DNA from: JAGPCH01 sp039810605
Lineage (GTDB): Bacteria; Bacteroidota; Ignavibacteria; Tepidaquicellales; Tepidaquicellaceae
NCBI GenBank assembly: GCA_039810605.1
Contig: JBDHXH010000002.1
Coordinates: 28,974 to 92,973, forward strand
Direction of reading: 5' to 3'
DNA length: 64,000 nt
The notes beneath the pieces are model-generated. The model made no database searches. It was given only the letters and a program-made list of their open reading frames with translations, and was not told the origin of the DNA. The first letter of the stretch is position 1. Each line of letters begins with the position of its first letter. Below are positions 17,860 through 26,286 of this stretch, in pieces. The position numbers were made by a program, and so were the translations under genes.

Positions 17860-18789
17860 ATGCAGAGATTTGCATTTATAGGAGGAACAATCAGAGGTTA
17901 TAAGCTACTTAGTTTTCTTCTATCAAAAAAGAAGATACCGGAGTTTGCAATTGTATTGAACGAAGACAAACATGAATCGGAAAAATATGCAGATAAGCTC
18001 GGGTCAATGCTCGAGAAGCATAACATTGAGTTCAGCAGGAAAAAGAAACTCACGGAGGAAGATTACAAAAGAATAAAAGATTCCAATCTGGACTTTGTTG
18101 CTGTTTATGGATGGAGAACAATCATTGACAGTTCAATAAATGACTTTTTGAAATTGGGAGTGTTTGTAGCGCATCACTCGCTGCTGCCTAAGTACAGAGG
18201 GTTTGCGCCTGTTCAATGGGCAATGATAAACGGCGAGTCTGAAACAGGAGTTACTCTATTTCAAATAAATGACAGAGCGATTGATTCGGGAAAAATCATT
18301 TCACAGAAGAAAGTTAAGATTGAATTGTCAGATTACGCAGCAGAGCTTGACGATAAACTTATTAATGCAACCATTGAAATTTATGATGAGCTCTTTAAGG
18401 ATCTTGAAAAAGGGGAAATAAAGTTTTCCGATCAGGATGAATCACAGGCGACATATACTTGCAAGAGGATTCCGGAAGACGGACGCATTGACTGGACCCA
18501 GACTTCGCTGCAGGTTTACAATCTCATTAGAGCTCTTTCGTATCCATTTCCCGGAGCATATTGTTTTTACAAAGACAAGCCTTATGTAATATGGAATGCC
18601 ACACTGGGCGAAAGCGACAATAAAATTTTTTCAGGATGCGTCCCGGGTCGGATTCTTAAAATCAGTCCGGATGGAGTCGAAGTATTATGCAAGAAGGGAA
18701 CAATATTAGTAAGGCAATGGGAGGAGATGGGAAGCGGCAGGAAAGTAAATCCATCCGAAGACATTAAGTCAATCGCAGTCACTTTATGA
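17860..18789 (+). CDS. Sugar N-formyltransferase (Fmt/ArnA-N-like)
   Basis: A 309-residue protein with an N-terminal formyltransferase fold and a C-terminal domain like that of Fmt (from about residue 200). It would use N10-formyl-tetrahydrofolate to formylate an amino sugar, probably the product of the adjacent aminotransferase. The SLLPKYRG motif and catalytic His105 and Asp142 are present. The catalytic Asn two residues before the His in Fmt/ArnA aligns with Val103 here (codon GTA), which is unusual. It begins 80 bases after the aminotransferase; I see no clear promoter in that gap. Confidence 0.85.
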   Translation: MQRFAFIGGTIRGYKLLSFLLSKKKIPEFAIVLNEDKHESEKYADKLGSMLEKHNIEFSRKKKLTEEDYKRIKDSNLDFVAVYGWRTIIDSSINDFLKLGVFVAHHSLLPKYRGFAPVQWAMINGESETGVTLFQINDRAIDSGKIISQKKVKIELSDYAAELDDKLINATIEIYDELFKDLEKGEIKFSDQDESQATYTCKRIPEDGRIDWTQTSLQVYNLIRALSYPFPGAYCFYKDKPYVIWNATLGESDNKIFSGCVPGRILKISPDGVEVLCKKGTILVRQWEEMGSGRKVNPSEDIKSIAVTL

Positions 18790-18812
18790 TTTCCGGAAAA
18801 AGTTAGATTAAG

Positions 18813-19601
18813 ATGTCGAGGAAGATTATAAGAAGCGTTAACAATGCAATCAAGAAGAGTAAATATGGAAACCTCATCAGGAGGAATGTTGCTTATCCTG
18901 AAAACAGATTTGTAATTTACACCAGAGGAAGAACAGGAAGCACTCTGCTGACTGAATTAATTAATTGTCACCCTGATATTTTTTGTGACGTTGAAATATT
19001 CAATTATCTTTATTGCAAATCGCGGGTAATGTTTCCTAACCAATATATAAAGAGCTGCAGTCGCCGCGCATCCCTGCTCAATAAACCGGTTTATGGATTC
19101 AAGGTTAAAATTGCGCAGCTAAGATTTGAGCATAAGTATAAAAACTATGATTCGATACTCAAGCAGTTGAGTCAAGATGGATGGAAGTTCATTTATCTCA
19201 AGCGAACAAACTTCCTTAGGCACAAACTTTCAAATCTTTTGGCTGCTGAAACACAAGTGTTTCACTTGAAAAAAAATGACGATGCAAAATTTGAGAAGAT
19301 TAAGGTTAATTGCGATGTACTTCTCGAAGGTATTAAGTATAGTGAAGAAGTAGAAAGGACAGAATCAGATAATTTGAAAAGCATTCCTCATATCACAGTT
19401 GAATATGAAAAAGATTTGTTAAGAGATGAAAATCATCAGAAGATTTCGGACAAAATATTTTCTTATCTTGGATTGGAAAGCTGCAGTGTGAGCACTGATT
19501 ACAAGCGGCTTACGGGTGATAACCTTGAAGATGTGATTGCCAACTATGATGAAGTGGTCAGGTTTTTCAAGAACACTGAATACGAAAAGTATCTGAATTA
19601 A
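18813..19601 (+). CDS. Sulfotransferase (Stf0/NodH-like)
   Basis: A 262-residue cytoplasmic protein. The 5'-phosphosulfate-binding loop RGRTGSTLL (38-46) follows the FVIYT strand, and FIYLKRTNFLRHKLSNLL matches the 3'-phosphate-binding segment (Arg and Ser) of PAPS-dependent sulfotransferases. Length fits the bacterial Stf0/LPS-sulfotransferase type. It would place sulfate on a hydroxyl of the glycan or its lipid carrier. No PAPS synthesis genes are in the window, so the donor must come from elsewhere. A methyltransferase follows 10 bases later. Confidence 0.8.
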   Translation: MSRKIIRSVNNAIKKSKYGNLIRRNVAYPENRFVIYTRGRTGSTLLTELINCHPDIFCDVEIFNYLYCKSRVMFPNQYIKSCSRRASLLNKPVYGFKVKIAQLRFEHKYKNYDSILKQLSQDGWKFIYLKRTNFLRHKLSNLLAAETQVFHLKKNDDAKFEKIKVNCDVLLEGIKYSEEVERTESDNLKSIPHITVEYEKDLLRDENHQKISDKIFSYLGLESCSVSTDYKRLTGDNLEDVIANYDEVVRFFKNTEYEKYLN

Positions 19602-19611
19602 CTTCGGCGAA

Positions 19612-20382
19612 ATGAAAAATAAAATATTTGATTCTTATGCAAAGTATTACGACCTGATATATAAGGATAAGGATTATGTTTCTGAAGTTGATTATGTAGA
19701 GAGTTTGATTAAGAAGTTCGGTGGAAAATGCAAAAGCATTCTTGATCTTGGCAGTGGAACGGGAAGGCATGCTTTCCTTCTTGCCGGTAAAGGTTATGAT
19801 GTTACCGGTGTCGAGCTGTCGGAAGAAATGTATAACGCTGCTGTTTCGAAAAAAGGAAATTCAAAAGATAAGATCGTTCCGGAATTTCTGCATGGTGATC
19901 TAAACAAGGTCAAAACCGGGAAGAAGTATGATGTCATACTGATGTTGTTCCATGTAATGAGTTATCAGACATCAAATGAAGACGTAAAGAGAGCACTCTT
20001 TTCGGTGAGAGAGCATCTGGAAGCCGGCGGGATTTTTATTTTTGATTTTTGGTACGGACCTGCCGTGCTGATTCAGAAACCGGAGAGGCGCAGCAGAATT
20101 TTTGAAGATGAAGATTTTGAAGTTGCGCGAAGAGCAATACCCGATATCAGATACAACGAGAACACGGTAGATGTTAATTATGATATTTCGGTTCGAAGCA
20201 AGAAATTCGGAAACTCGGAAGATTTCAGCGAGAGGCACAGCATGAGATATTTTTTTCTTCCGGAAATTGAAAATTTGCTTGACGCTGCCGGTATGACATT
20301 AACGCATTCTGAAGAATGGATGACAGGGAATACTCTTTCAGAAAAGAGCTGGTCTGCATTATGCGTATCATGCATCAAATAA
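19612..20382 (+). CDS. Class I SAM-dependent methyltransferase
   Basis: A 256-residue protein with motif I ILDLGSGTGRHA (about 43-54), the acidic ribose-binding residue in VTGVELSEEMY, and the YDVILMLFHVMSYQ post-motif. The N-terminus (FDSYAKYYDLIY) is typical of methyltransferases of surface-glycan and natural-product loci. The substrate is unknown; a sugar or nucleotide-sugar is likely given the neighbours. It is followed after 25 bases by a glycosyltransferase gene. Confidence 0.87.
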   Translation: MKNKIFDSYAKYYDLIYKDKDYVSEVDYVESLIKKFGGKCKSILDLGSGTGRHAFLLAGKGYDVTGVELSEEMYNAAVSKKGNSKDKIVPEFLHGDLNKVKTGKKYDVILMLFHVMSYQTSNEDVKRALFSVREHLEAGGIFIFDFWYGPAVLIQKPERRSRIFEDEDFEVARRAIPDIRYNENTVDVNYDISVRSKKFGNSEDFSERHSMRYFFLPEIENLLDAAGMTLTHSEEWMTGNTLSEKSWSALCVSCIK

Positions 20383-20407
20383 TCCTTTCAATTTTTTCAA
20401 GAGAGAT

Positions 20408-21589
20408 TTGAAGACAATAGCGATAGTTACGCCAAAGATTGACACTTTTAGCAATCCGACGATGACTATTCTTTTCGAAAAGCTGCTCGAAAGAAATTAT
20501 AAGATCTTGTTTTACGGATTCGAACAGATGTTCATTCCGAAGGACATTTATCCCAAGATTGAGCATCTTGGTCTTCCATTCAATTTTTACCGGAACAAGA
20601 AAAACATTAACAGCCTGGTAAAGTTATCCAAGCAATATTACGATTTGTTCCGCAAATTCAGAATTAAGAATAAGGTGTCGGTATTGATTTGTGTTGACCC
20701 GATGGGGTTGGTGATTGCAGGCCGGATTAAGAAATTGCTGAACGTGAAAATAGTCTATGCTTCATTTGAAATTTTTTTCCGGGACGAGTTTTTCTTTCAT
20801 AAGAAAAAAATTTTGAAAGAGCTGGAGATAAAATATTCCGAAGATGTAAATCTTGTGATTGTTCAGGATGAAAGAAGGGAGAAGCTTCTTCGTTCAGCAA
20901 ATAATTTTCAAAACGGCACAAAGTTTTTGCAAATTCCGGTTTCGCCGAAGATGGTGAATGCAAAAAGAAGCAATTACGACATTTATAAAGAGCTGAACAT
21001 TCCGAGAGGCAAGAAGATTGTGGTTTACTCGGGGACACTTCAGAACTGGAGCGGGATCAATGAGATAACAAATCTTTTTCCGGAGAAATGGAATGATGAA
21101 TTCTGGCTTGTTGTCCATTCGCATCACAAAGTCAATCCTGAAGATGACATTGGCAGAAAAATCCGATGGCTTATTGGCGAGGGAATGCCTATTACTCTGC
21201 ATGATCAAGCCTTCTATGAATTTGAAGATTACTGCGAATTTCTTCTTTCATGCAGGATTGGTATTGCAAGCTATGTCCCGAACACGCTGGATATTTTTGC
21301 GGGAAAAAATCTTGAGGCAATCGGACTTTCATCGGGAAAGTTTTCTACATACATGATGCTCGGCATTCCAACTGTTGCAACTTCCAGCATCACTTATGAT
21401 GAGCTCAATATCGAATACAATTTCGGAGAGGTAGTGAAAAAAATTGACGAAATTCCAAATGCATTAAAGAAGATTGAAAAAGATTATGAAGTGAAGGCTG
21501 CCGGTTGTCTGAAGCTGTATAATGAAATACTAAAGCCGGATGACAGAATTGAAAATCTGTTAAATGAAATTGAACTTATGGAAAAATGA
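20408..21589 (+). CDS. GT-B glycosyltransferase
   Basis: A 393-residue protein with TTG start and an N-terminal KTIAIVTPKIDTFSNPT strand. The second domain begins KKIVVYSGTLQNWSGI and contains a donor-site region KFSTYMMLGIPTVATSS, as in GT4-like enzymes. No membrane helices or metal-site motif, as expected for GT-B. The stop overlaps the next ATG. Donor and acceptor are unknown; family placement is by layout and short motifs only. Confidence 0.75.
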   Translation: MKTIAIVTPKIDTFSNPTMTILFEKLLERNYKILFYGFEQMFIPKDIYPKIEHLGLPFNFYRNKKNINSLVKLSKQYYDLFRKFRIKNKVSVLICVDPMGLVIAGRIKKLLNVKIVYASFEIFFRDEFFFHKKKILKELEIKYSEDVNLVIVQDERREKLLRSANNFQNGTKFLQIPVSPKMVNAKRSNYDIYKELNIPRGKKIVVYSGTLQNWSGINEITNLFPEKWNDEFWLVVHSHHKVNPEDDIGRKIRWLIGEGMPITLHDQAFYEFEDYCEFLLSCRIGIASYVPNTLDIFAGKNLEAIGLSSGKFSTYMMLGIPTVATSSITYDELNIEYNFGEVVKKIDEIPNALKKIEKDYEVKAAGCLKLYNEILKPDDRIENLLNEIELMEK

Positions 21590-22749
21590 AAATGAAATCT
21601 AAATCACTTCGGTCAGATTTGCCGCAGCCTGAAGAAAAAATAAAAGGCTGGCCCTTCGATGAGGAAGTGGATCCGGAATCTTATGGAAGCCCGGATGCTT
21701 TACCAAAAATTTCGATTGTAACACCGAGTTATAATCAGGGTAGGTTTATAGAGCAGACGATCAGATCCGTGCTTCTTCAGAATTATCCGAATCTTGAATA
21801 CATTATTATTGACGGAGGCAGCAATGATAATACCGTTGAAATCATTAAGAAGTATGAGCCGTGGATAAAATACTGGGTGAGCGAAAAAGACTTAGGACAG
21901 TCAAATGCCATTAACAAAGGAATTGAAAAATGCGAAGGTGATATCTTTGCCTGGCTGAACAGTGACGACTACTACGAAAAAGTATCGTTCAAAAAAATCG
22001 CATCTCTTTTCAAGTCGGATAACCCTGACATTATTATAGGAAGCTGCAGATTCAATGACGAGATTAAGAAACAGGAGAAGATTATAGACTTCAGACTTCG
22101 AAAGAGTCTCGAAGAAACAATTGCCCTTGTGCTGATTAATCAACCGGCTGTGTTTTACAAAATGGATGTTGTCAAAAAGACCGGCAAGCTCGATGAAAAG
22201 CTGCATTGTGTCATGGACCAGGATTTCTGGAAGAGATATCTGTTTCAAAACGGTATGAACAAAGTGAGGGTAACAGACGACATACTGACTTACTTCAGAT
22301 ATCATCATCATTCAAAGACTCACTTAATGGAATTCACAAATGAATACGGTAAAATCTTCAAGTCAATTGCCGAGAGGTCTGGGATGAAAAATTATCTGAA
22401 TGTTCTCGATAAGATCTACGGTACGGGAGTGAAAGATGATTATGAGTTTGCTGTTGATTTTGATGAGGATCAAATTCAACTTGCCAAAAAGGTTATCAAC
22501 AATGTAATCTTCTATAATGCTAAGACTTCCTTTTCAAAGAAGAATATGAAGATGTTCGAAGCATGTTTCCCTTTGGTCCAGTGTGAATATCTGAACGAAA
22601 TTCAGAATAGATACATGCGGTCACTGAAACTGAAATCAATGTTGATAAAATTAAAACTTGAACCTATTGTTGATCTTATGACTCCGGGAAGAAGGGGAGG
22701 AAATCAAGAAGCGCAGAACGAGGTTAAGAATAAAAACGGGTTAAAGTAA
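21586..22749 (+). CDS. GT2-family glycosyltransferase
   Basis: A 387-residue GT-A protein. After about 40 variable residues come ISIVTPSYNQGRFIEQTI, IIDGGSNDNT and the LNSDDYY metal site (125-130). This is the GT2 subgroup found in many O-antigen clusters. About 150 residues follow the GT-A core and are probably helical. The ATG overlaps the preceding stop by four bases. Confidence 0.88.
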   Translation: MKMKSKSLRSDLPQPEEKIKGWPFDEEVDPESYGSPDALPKISIVTPSYNQGRFIEQTIRSVLLQNYPNLEYIIIDGGSNDNTVEIIKKYEPWIKYWVSEKDLGQSNAINKGIEKCEGDIFAWLNSDDYYEKVSFKKIASLFKSDNPDIIIGSCRFNDEIKKQEKIIDFRLRKSLEETIALVLINQPAVFYKMDVVKKTGKLDEKLHCVMDQDFWKRYLFQNGMNKVRVTDDILTYFRYHHHSKTHLMEFTNEYGKIFKSIAERSGMKNYLNVLDKIYGTGVKDDYEFAVDFDEDQIQLAKKVINNVIFYNAKTSFSKKNMKMFEACFPLVQCEYLNEIQNRYMRSLKLKSMLIKLKLEPIVDLMTPGRRGGNQEAQNEVKNKNGLK

Positions 22750-22760
22750 TAGAAGGAAGA

Positions 22761-23888
22761 ATAAACAAGATCGCTTTCGTTTCGACAAACAAGTCCGCAT
22801 GGGGTGGAAGCGAATATCTTTGGTATCACACCGCTCTCAAGTTTATGAAAGCGGGACGCGATGTATGCATCAGTATTCCGAGATGGAAGAATCTGCCCGA
22901 AGAAATCAATAGACTTCAAAAGACCGGAATCAACATAAAGTTCAATACTGATTCGAGTGCAATGAAGAAAGCATTCAACAGGTTATTGCCTTCGAGCCTG
23001 CAATCTGACAACAGGTATGACGGATTTGAATTTCTGAAATCAATTCGCCCTGATCTTGTAGTGATAAATCAAGGCGGAAACACAGGAGGTATAGAGTTGA
23101 TGGAATATTGTATGGCTGAAGGATTGAAGTTTGTAACCATATCGCAGGCTGCGAATGAAGCTAAATGGCCGGATGACAAATTAAGCAAACGGCTTTCGGA
23201 AGCATTTCCTTCGGCTGTCGTCAATTATTTTGTAAGCCGTGCAAATTTATTTCTGACAGAAATGGAGATCGGGCAGAGTATAGTGAACAGCAAAATTATT
23301 TTTAATCCGTTCAATGTCGGGTATGACGAAGTCATAGAATATCCCGCAGTAAAAAATTTTTATTGTCTTGCTAACGTTTCAAGACATGAAGTATTTGCGA
23401 AAGGTCAGGATATTTTGTTCAGGGTATTGAATGAAAAGAAATGGAGAGAAAGAAATCTTGCGGTCAGGCTATACGGCAAAGGAGAGCATACAATTTCGAT
23501 AAGCAAGATGATAAAATTTTTTGATTTGAAAAATGTGAGCGTTGAGGGCCATATAAATCCATCCGACATCTGGAGAAGCAATCATGCATTGATACTGACA
23601 TCAAGATATGAAGGACTTCCTCTTGCTTTGGTTGAAGCAATGCTGTGCAGAAGGCTTGGGATCGTAACCGGTGTGAGCGGGAACCCTGAAATTATAGTTG
23701 ACAATGAAAACGGTTTTCTTGCAGAAGCTGCTGCACCGGATGCTGTTGATGAAGCAATGGAACGTGCATGGCAGCGTCGCGAAAGTTGGAAGGAGATTGG
23801 CGAGGCAGCCGGGAGTTATATTCGTAAGATCATACCGGCTGATCCGGTAGAATTTTTTTTTGAAGAATTGAACAATCTGGAGTTTTAA
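22761..23888 (+). CDS. GT4-family glycosyltransferase, apparent ATA start
   Basis: A 375-residue GT-B enzyme if begun at ATA 22761. The first ATG, at 22845, would cut off the N-terminal strand KIAFVSTNKSAWGGSEY, whose glycine-rich turn (GGSE) is a defining GT4 element, so the true start must lie upstream. From the stop at 22731 the frame has no ATG, GTG or TTG before 22845. The codon in the right place is ATA, with AAGGA a few bases before it. The C-terminal donor site SRYEGLPLALVEAM is canonical. The donor sugar is unknown. An assembly error (ATG read as ATA) is possible. Confidence 0.78.
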   Translation: MNKIAFVSTNKSAWGGSEYLWYHTALKFMKAGRDVCISIPRWKNLPEEINRLQKTGINIKFNTDSSAMKKAFNRLLPSSLQSDNRYDGFEFLKSIRPDLVVINQGGNTGGIELMEYCMAEGLKFVTISQAANEAKWPDDKLSKRLSEAFPSAVVNYFVSRANLFLTEMEIGQSIVNSKIIFNPFNVGYDEVIEYPAVKNFYCLANVSRHEVFAKGQDILFRVLNEKKWRERNLAVRLYGKGEHTISISKMIKFFDLKNVSVEGHINPSDIWRSNHALILTSRYEGLPLALVEAMLCRRLGIVTGVSGNPEIIVDNENGFLAEAAAPDAVDEAMERAWQRRESWKEIGEAAGSYIRKIIPADPVEFFFEELNNLEF

Positions 23889-23925
23889 ATTTACTGCAAT
23901 CGAAGACACTGAAACATACCGGAAA

Positions 23926-26286
23926 ATAAAAATCTGTATTGTCACTGCAATACTTCCCCCCGCTTATGGCGGTGCAGAAGTGGCGGCATTCAGATATGCG
24001 AAGAGACTTAATGACAGTCCTCACAGTGAGGCAATCGTTATCGGCTGGGACAGAACAGGGGCATACGGGGACAGCGATCTCAAATATGATTTTGTTTATC
24101 CGCTAAGGTTTCCGGAGAATCTCAAGGATGCTCCGGGAATACTTATTTATTTCCAGCAGATGAATCATATCTGGCGCTGCTTCAGAGCTTTGATTAAACC
24201 AATGTGGAAGTTGAGGCATAGGTATGACATCATTCACAATTTCAATTCGGGATTTGCATTCAACAGGGTTTCAATTTTCATCGGCAAGATACTCGGGAAA
24301 AAGGTCATAACAGAGACATCGCTAATAGGTGATGATGATCCAATTTCGCTCGGAAGATTTCCAACATGGAAGGATTACTTCAAGCCAAAATATCTGCGGT
24401 ATAAATTTTATAAGATGGCAGATGTCTTTGTCAGTAAGTCCGGATTCATGTCGGAAATATTTCAACGATCTGAACTTCCGGAAAAAAAGGTTGTACAGGT
24501 TCCATATTCGGTGGATGTGATGAAGTTTCATCCACTTGATTCGGAAGAGAAAAGACTGATACGAAGGAAACTGGGATTATGGGAAGAGGGGAAGATAATA
24601 TTATTCGTTGGAGGAATTAACGTCAGGAAAGGAGTGCATCTTCTTCTGGATGCTTTTGTAACATTCGAAAAAAAATATCCCGACACAAAGCTTCTCATTG
24701 TAGGTCCCACTTATAAATATGATCAAAAGTATATAGCAGACATTAAGGAGAAAATAAATAAGTTTATGCTTCAGGATAGGGTTAAGTTAACTGAAGATAA
24801 TGTGAAGAATGTCGAGGAGTATATGCAGAGCTCCGATATATTTGTTCTTCCCTCGAGGCAGGAAGGATTTCCGATTTCAATAGTGGAAGCAATGTCGAGC
24901 GGACTTGCTGTTGCAGCCTCCGATATTCCTGAAATTTCAAAAGACCAGATTACCGACGGAGTGAACGGATATTTGTTTCCTGTAGGGAACAAGGATGCAC
25001 TCGCTAAAACACTTATCAGCCTTTTTGAAAACAAGGAATACGTTTCACGATTCGGTGATAAAGCAAGAGAGAAAGCAATAAGCAATTGGTCAACTGAAAT
25101 TGTTGATGAAGCATACAGGAAGATTTATCACTCATTGCTTGAAAAGCCTTCGCGGCATGACAAAAAGATCCGGATTCTTTTTACTATTCCGAATTTTAAC
25201 ACAGCGGGAAGCGGCAGGGCATTGATTAATGTCATTTCAAGACTCGACAGGAATCTGTTTGAACCATGCATCTGCTGCAGGCATGAAAGAGGAAATTTAT
25301 TCAGCAGCGCGAAAGAGCTTAATGTCCCGATATACATTTCAAATTTTACGGCTCCGACAAAACCGAGAATTATTGGTTTGAAAAATGTACTGAAGCTTTC
25401 CAGATTTTTCAAAAAAATTAATCCGGATATAATTCATTCATACAATTATTCCGATGATTACTCTGAAGCTCTTGCAGCAAGGCTTTCGGGAATTAAGTGG
25501 GTTTATACGAAAAAGAATATGGGATGGGGAAGCAATGCATGGCGTATCAGAAGCAAACTTGCCAATGCAATCATTCCTCAAAATCATGAGATGGTTAACA
25601 CTTTCTTCGCGGGAATGAACAAATGCAGACTGATTCCGATTGGAATAGATTCAAGCGAATTTTCAGTTGCTGAAAAAGATAAATGTCTTATTGAAAAATA
25701 TGGATTGAGTGATTCAAGCCCCGTTGTACTTACGATTGCAAACATAATTCCGATCAAAGGAATTGAACATCTCATAAGAGGATTTGCCCTGGTACTTGAA
25801 GACTTTGAGAAAGCAAAGCTGATCATAGTTGGTGAAGACAGAACTGTTTATGCCGACAGGGTCAAGAAATCCGTCAGCGAGATGGGAATATCGGACAAAG
25901 TGATTTTTACCGGGAAGCAAAATGACATAAAGAAATTTTTCACTGTTGCAGATATCTTTATGCTTTCTTCCGTAAAGACTGGTGAAGGCGGACCTATTTC
26001 GGTACTTGAGGCAATGTCAAGCGGAGTCTTAAGTTACGGAAGTGATGTGCCCGGAATTCGGGACATGTTCAGGAAATCAAAGGATCAATTATTTGAATCG
26101 GAAAATCCCGGATCGATTGCAAACAAGATAATCAATGCGATGTATCTGACCGAAGAGGAAAAGCGTGAGAGGATAGAAAGGCAAAGGCAATTCATCACGG
26201 AAAATTATTCGATTGAAAAGGAAGCGAAACAACTAAAGGAACTCTATCTGAACCTTGTGAGAAACCATGCCGTGAATACAAACTGA
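23926..26286 (+). CDS. Tandem GT4-GT4 bifunctional glycosyltransferase, apparent ATA start
   Basis: A 786-residue protein with two complete GT4 modules. Module 1 covers about 1-405, with KICIVTAILPPAYGGAE at the N-terminus and SRQEGFPISIVEAMSSG in the donor site. Module 2 covers about 410-786, with RILFTIPNFNTAGSGRA and then SSVKTGEGGPISVLEAMSSG. The first NTG codon (GTG 23980) would remove the first beta strand and GGAE loop; the expected first codon is ATA at 23926. The frame is closed by a stop at 23869 and has no NTG between. One chain adding two sugars in sequence is the simplest reading. Confidence 0.82.
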   Translation: MKICIVTAILPPAYGGAEVAAFRYAKRLNDSPHSEAIVIGWDRTGAYGDSDLKYDFVYPLRFPENLKDAPGILIYFQQMNHIWRCFRALIKPMWKLRHRYDIIHNFNSGFAFNRVSIFIGKILGKKVITETSLIGDDDPISLGRFPTWKDYFKPKYLRYKFYKMADVFVSKSGFMSEIFQRSELPEKKVVQVPYSVDVMKFHPLDSEEKRLIRRKLGLWEEGKIILFVGGINVRKGVHLLLDAFVTFEKKYPDTKLLIVGPTYKYDQKYIADIKEKINKFMLQDRVKLTEDNVKNVEEYMQSSDIFVLPSRQEGFPISIVEAMSSGLAVAASDIPEISKDQITDGVNGYLFPVGNKDALAKTLISLFENKEYVSRFGDKAREKAISNWSTEIVDEAYRKIYHSLLEKPSRHDKKIRILFTIPNFNTAGSGRALINVISRLDRNLFEPCICCRHERGNLFSSAKELNVPIYISNFTAPTKPRIIGLKNVLKLSRFFKKINPDIIHSYNYSDDYSEALAARLSGIKWVYTKKNMGWGSNAWRIRSKLANAIIPQNHEMVNTFFAGMNKCRLIPIGIDSSEFSVAEKDKCLIEKYGLSDSSPVVLTIANIIPIKGIEHLIRGFALVLEDFEKAKLIIVGEDRTVYADRVKKSVSEMGISDKVIFTGKQNDIKKFFTVADIFMLSSVKTGEGGPISVLEAMSSGVLSYGSDVPGIRDMFRKSKDQLFESENPGSIANKIINAMYLTEEEKRERIERQRQFITENYSIEKEAKQLKELYLNLVRNHAVNTN

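Noticed and set aside
17780..17881. Small + strand frame of 33 codons after the aminotransferase
   Set aside because: No ribosome-binding site and no recognisable features, and it overlaps the start of the formyltransferase gene.
22845..22847. ATG as the start of the GT4 gene
   Set aside because: It would remove the first strand and the GGSE loop of the fold, which are present in frame just upstream.
23980..23982. GTG as the start of the tandem glycosyltransferase
   Set aside because: It would remove the N-terminal strand and GGAE loop encoded in frame immediately before it.
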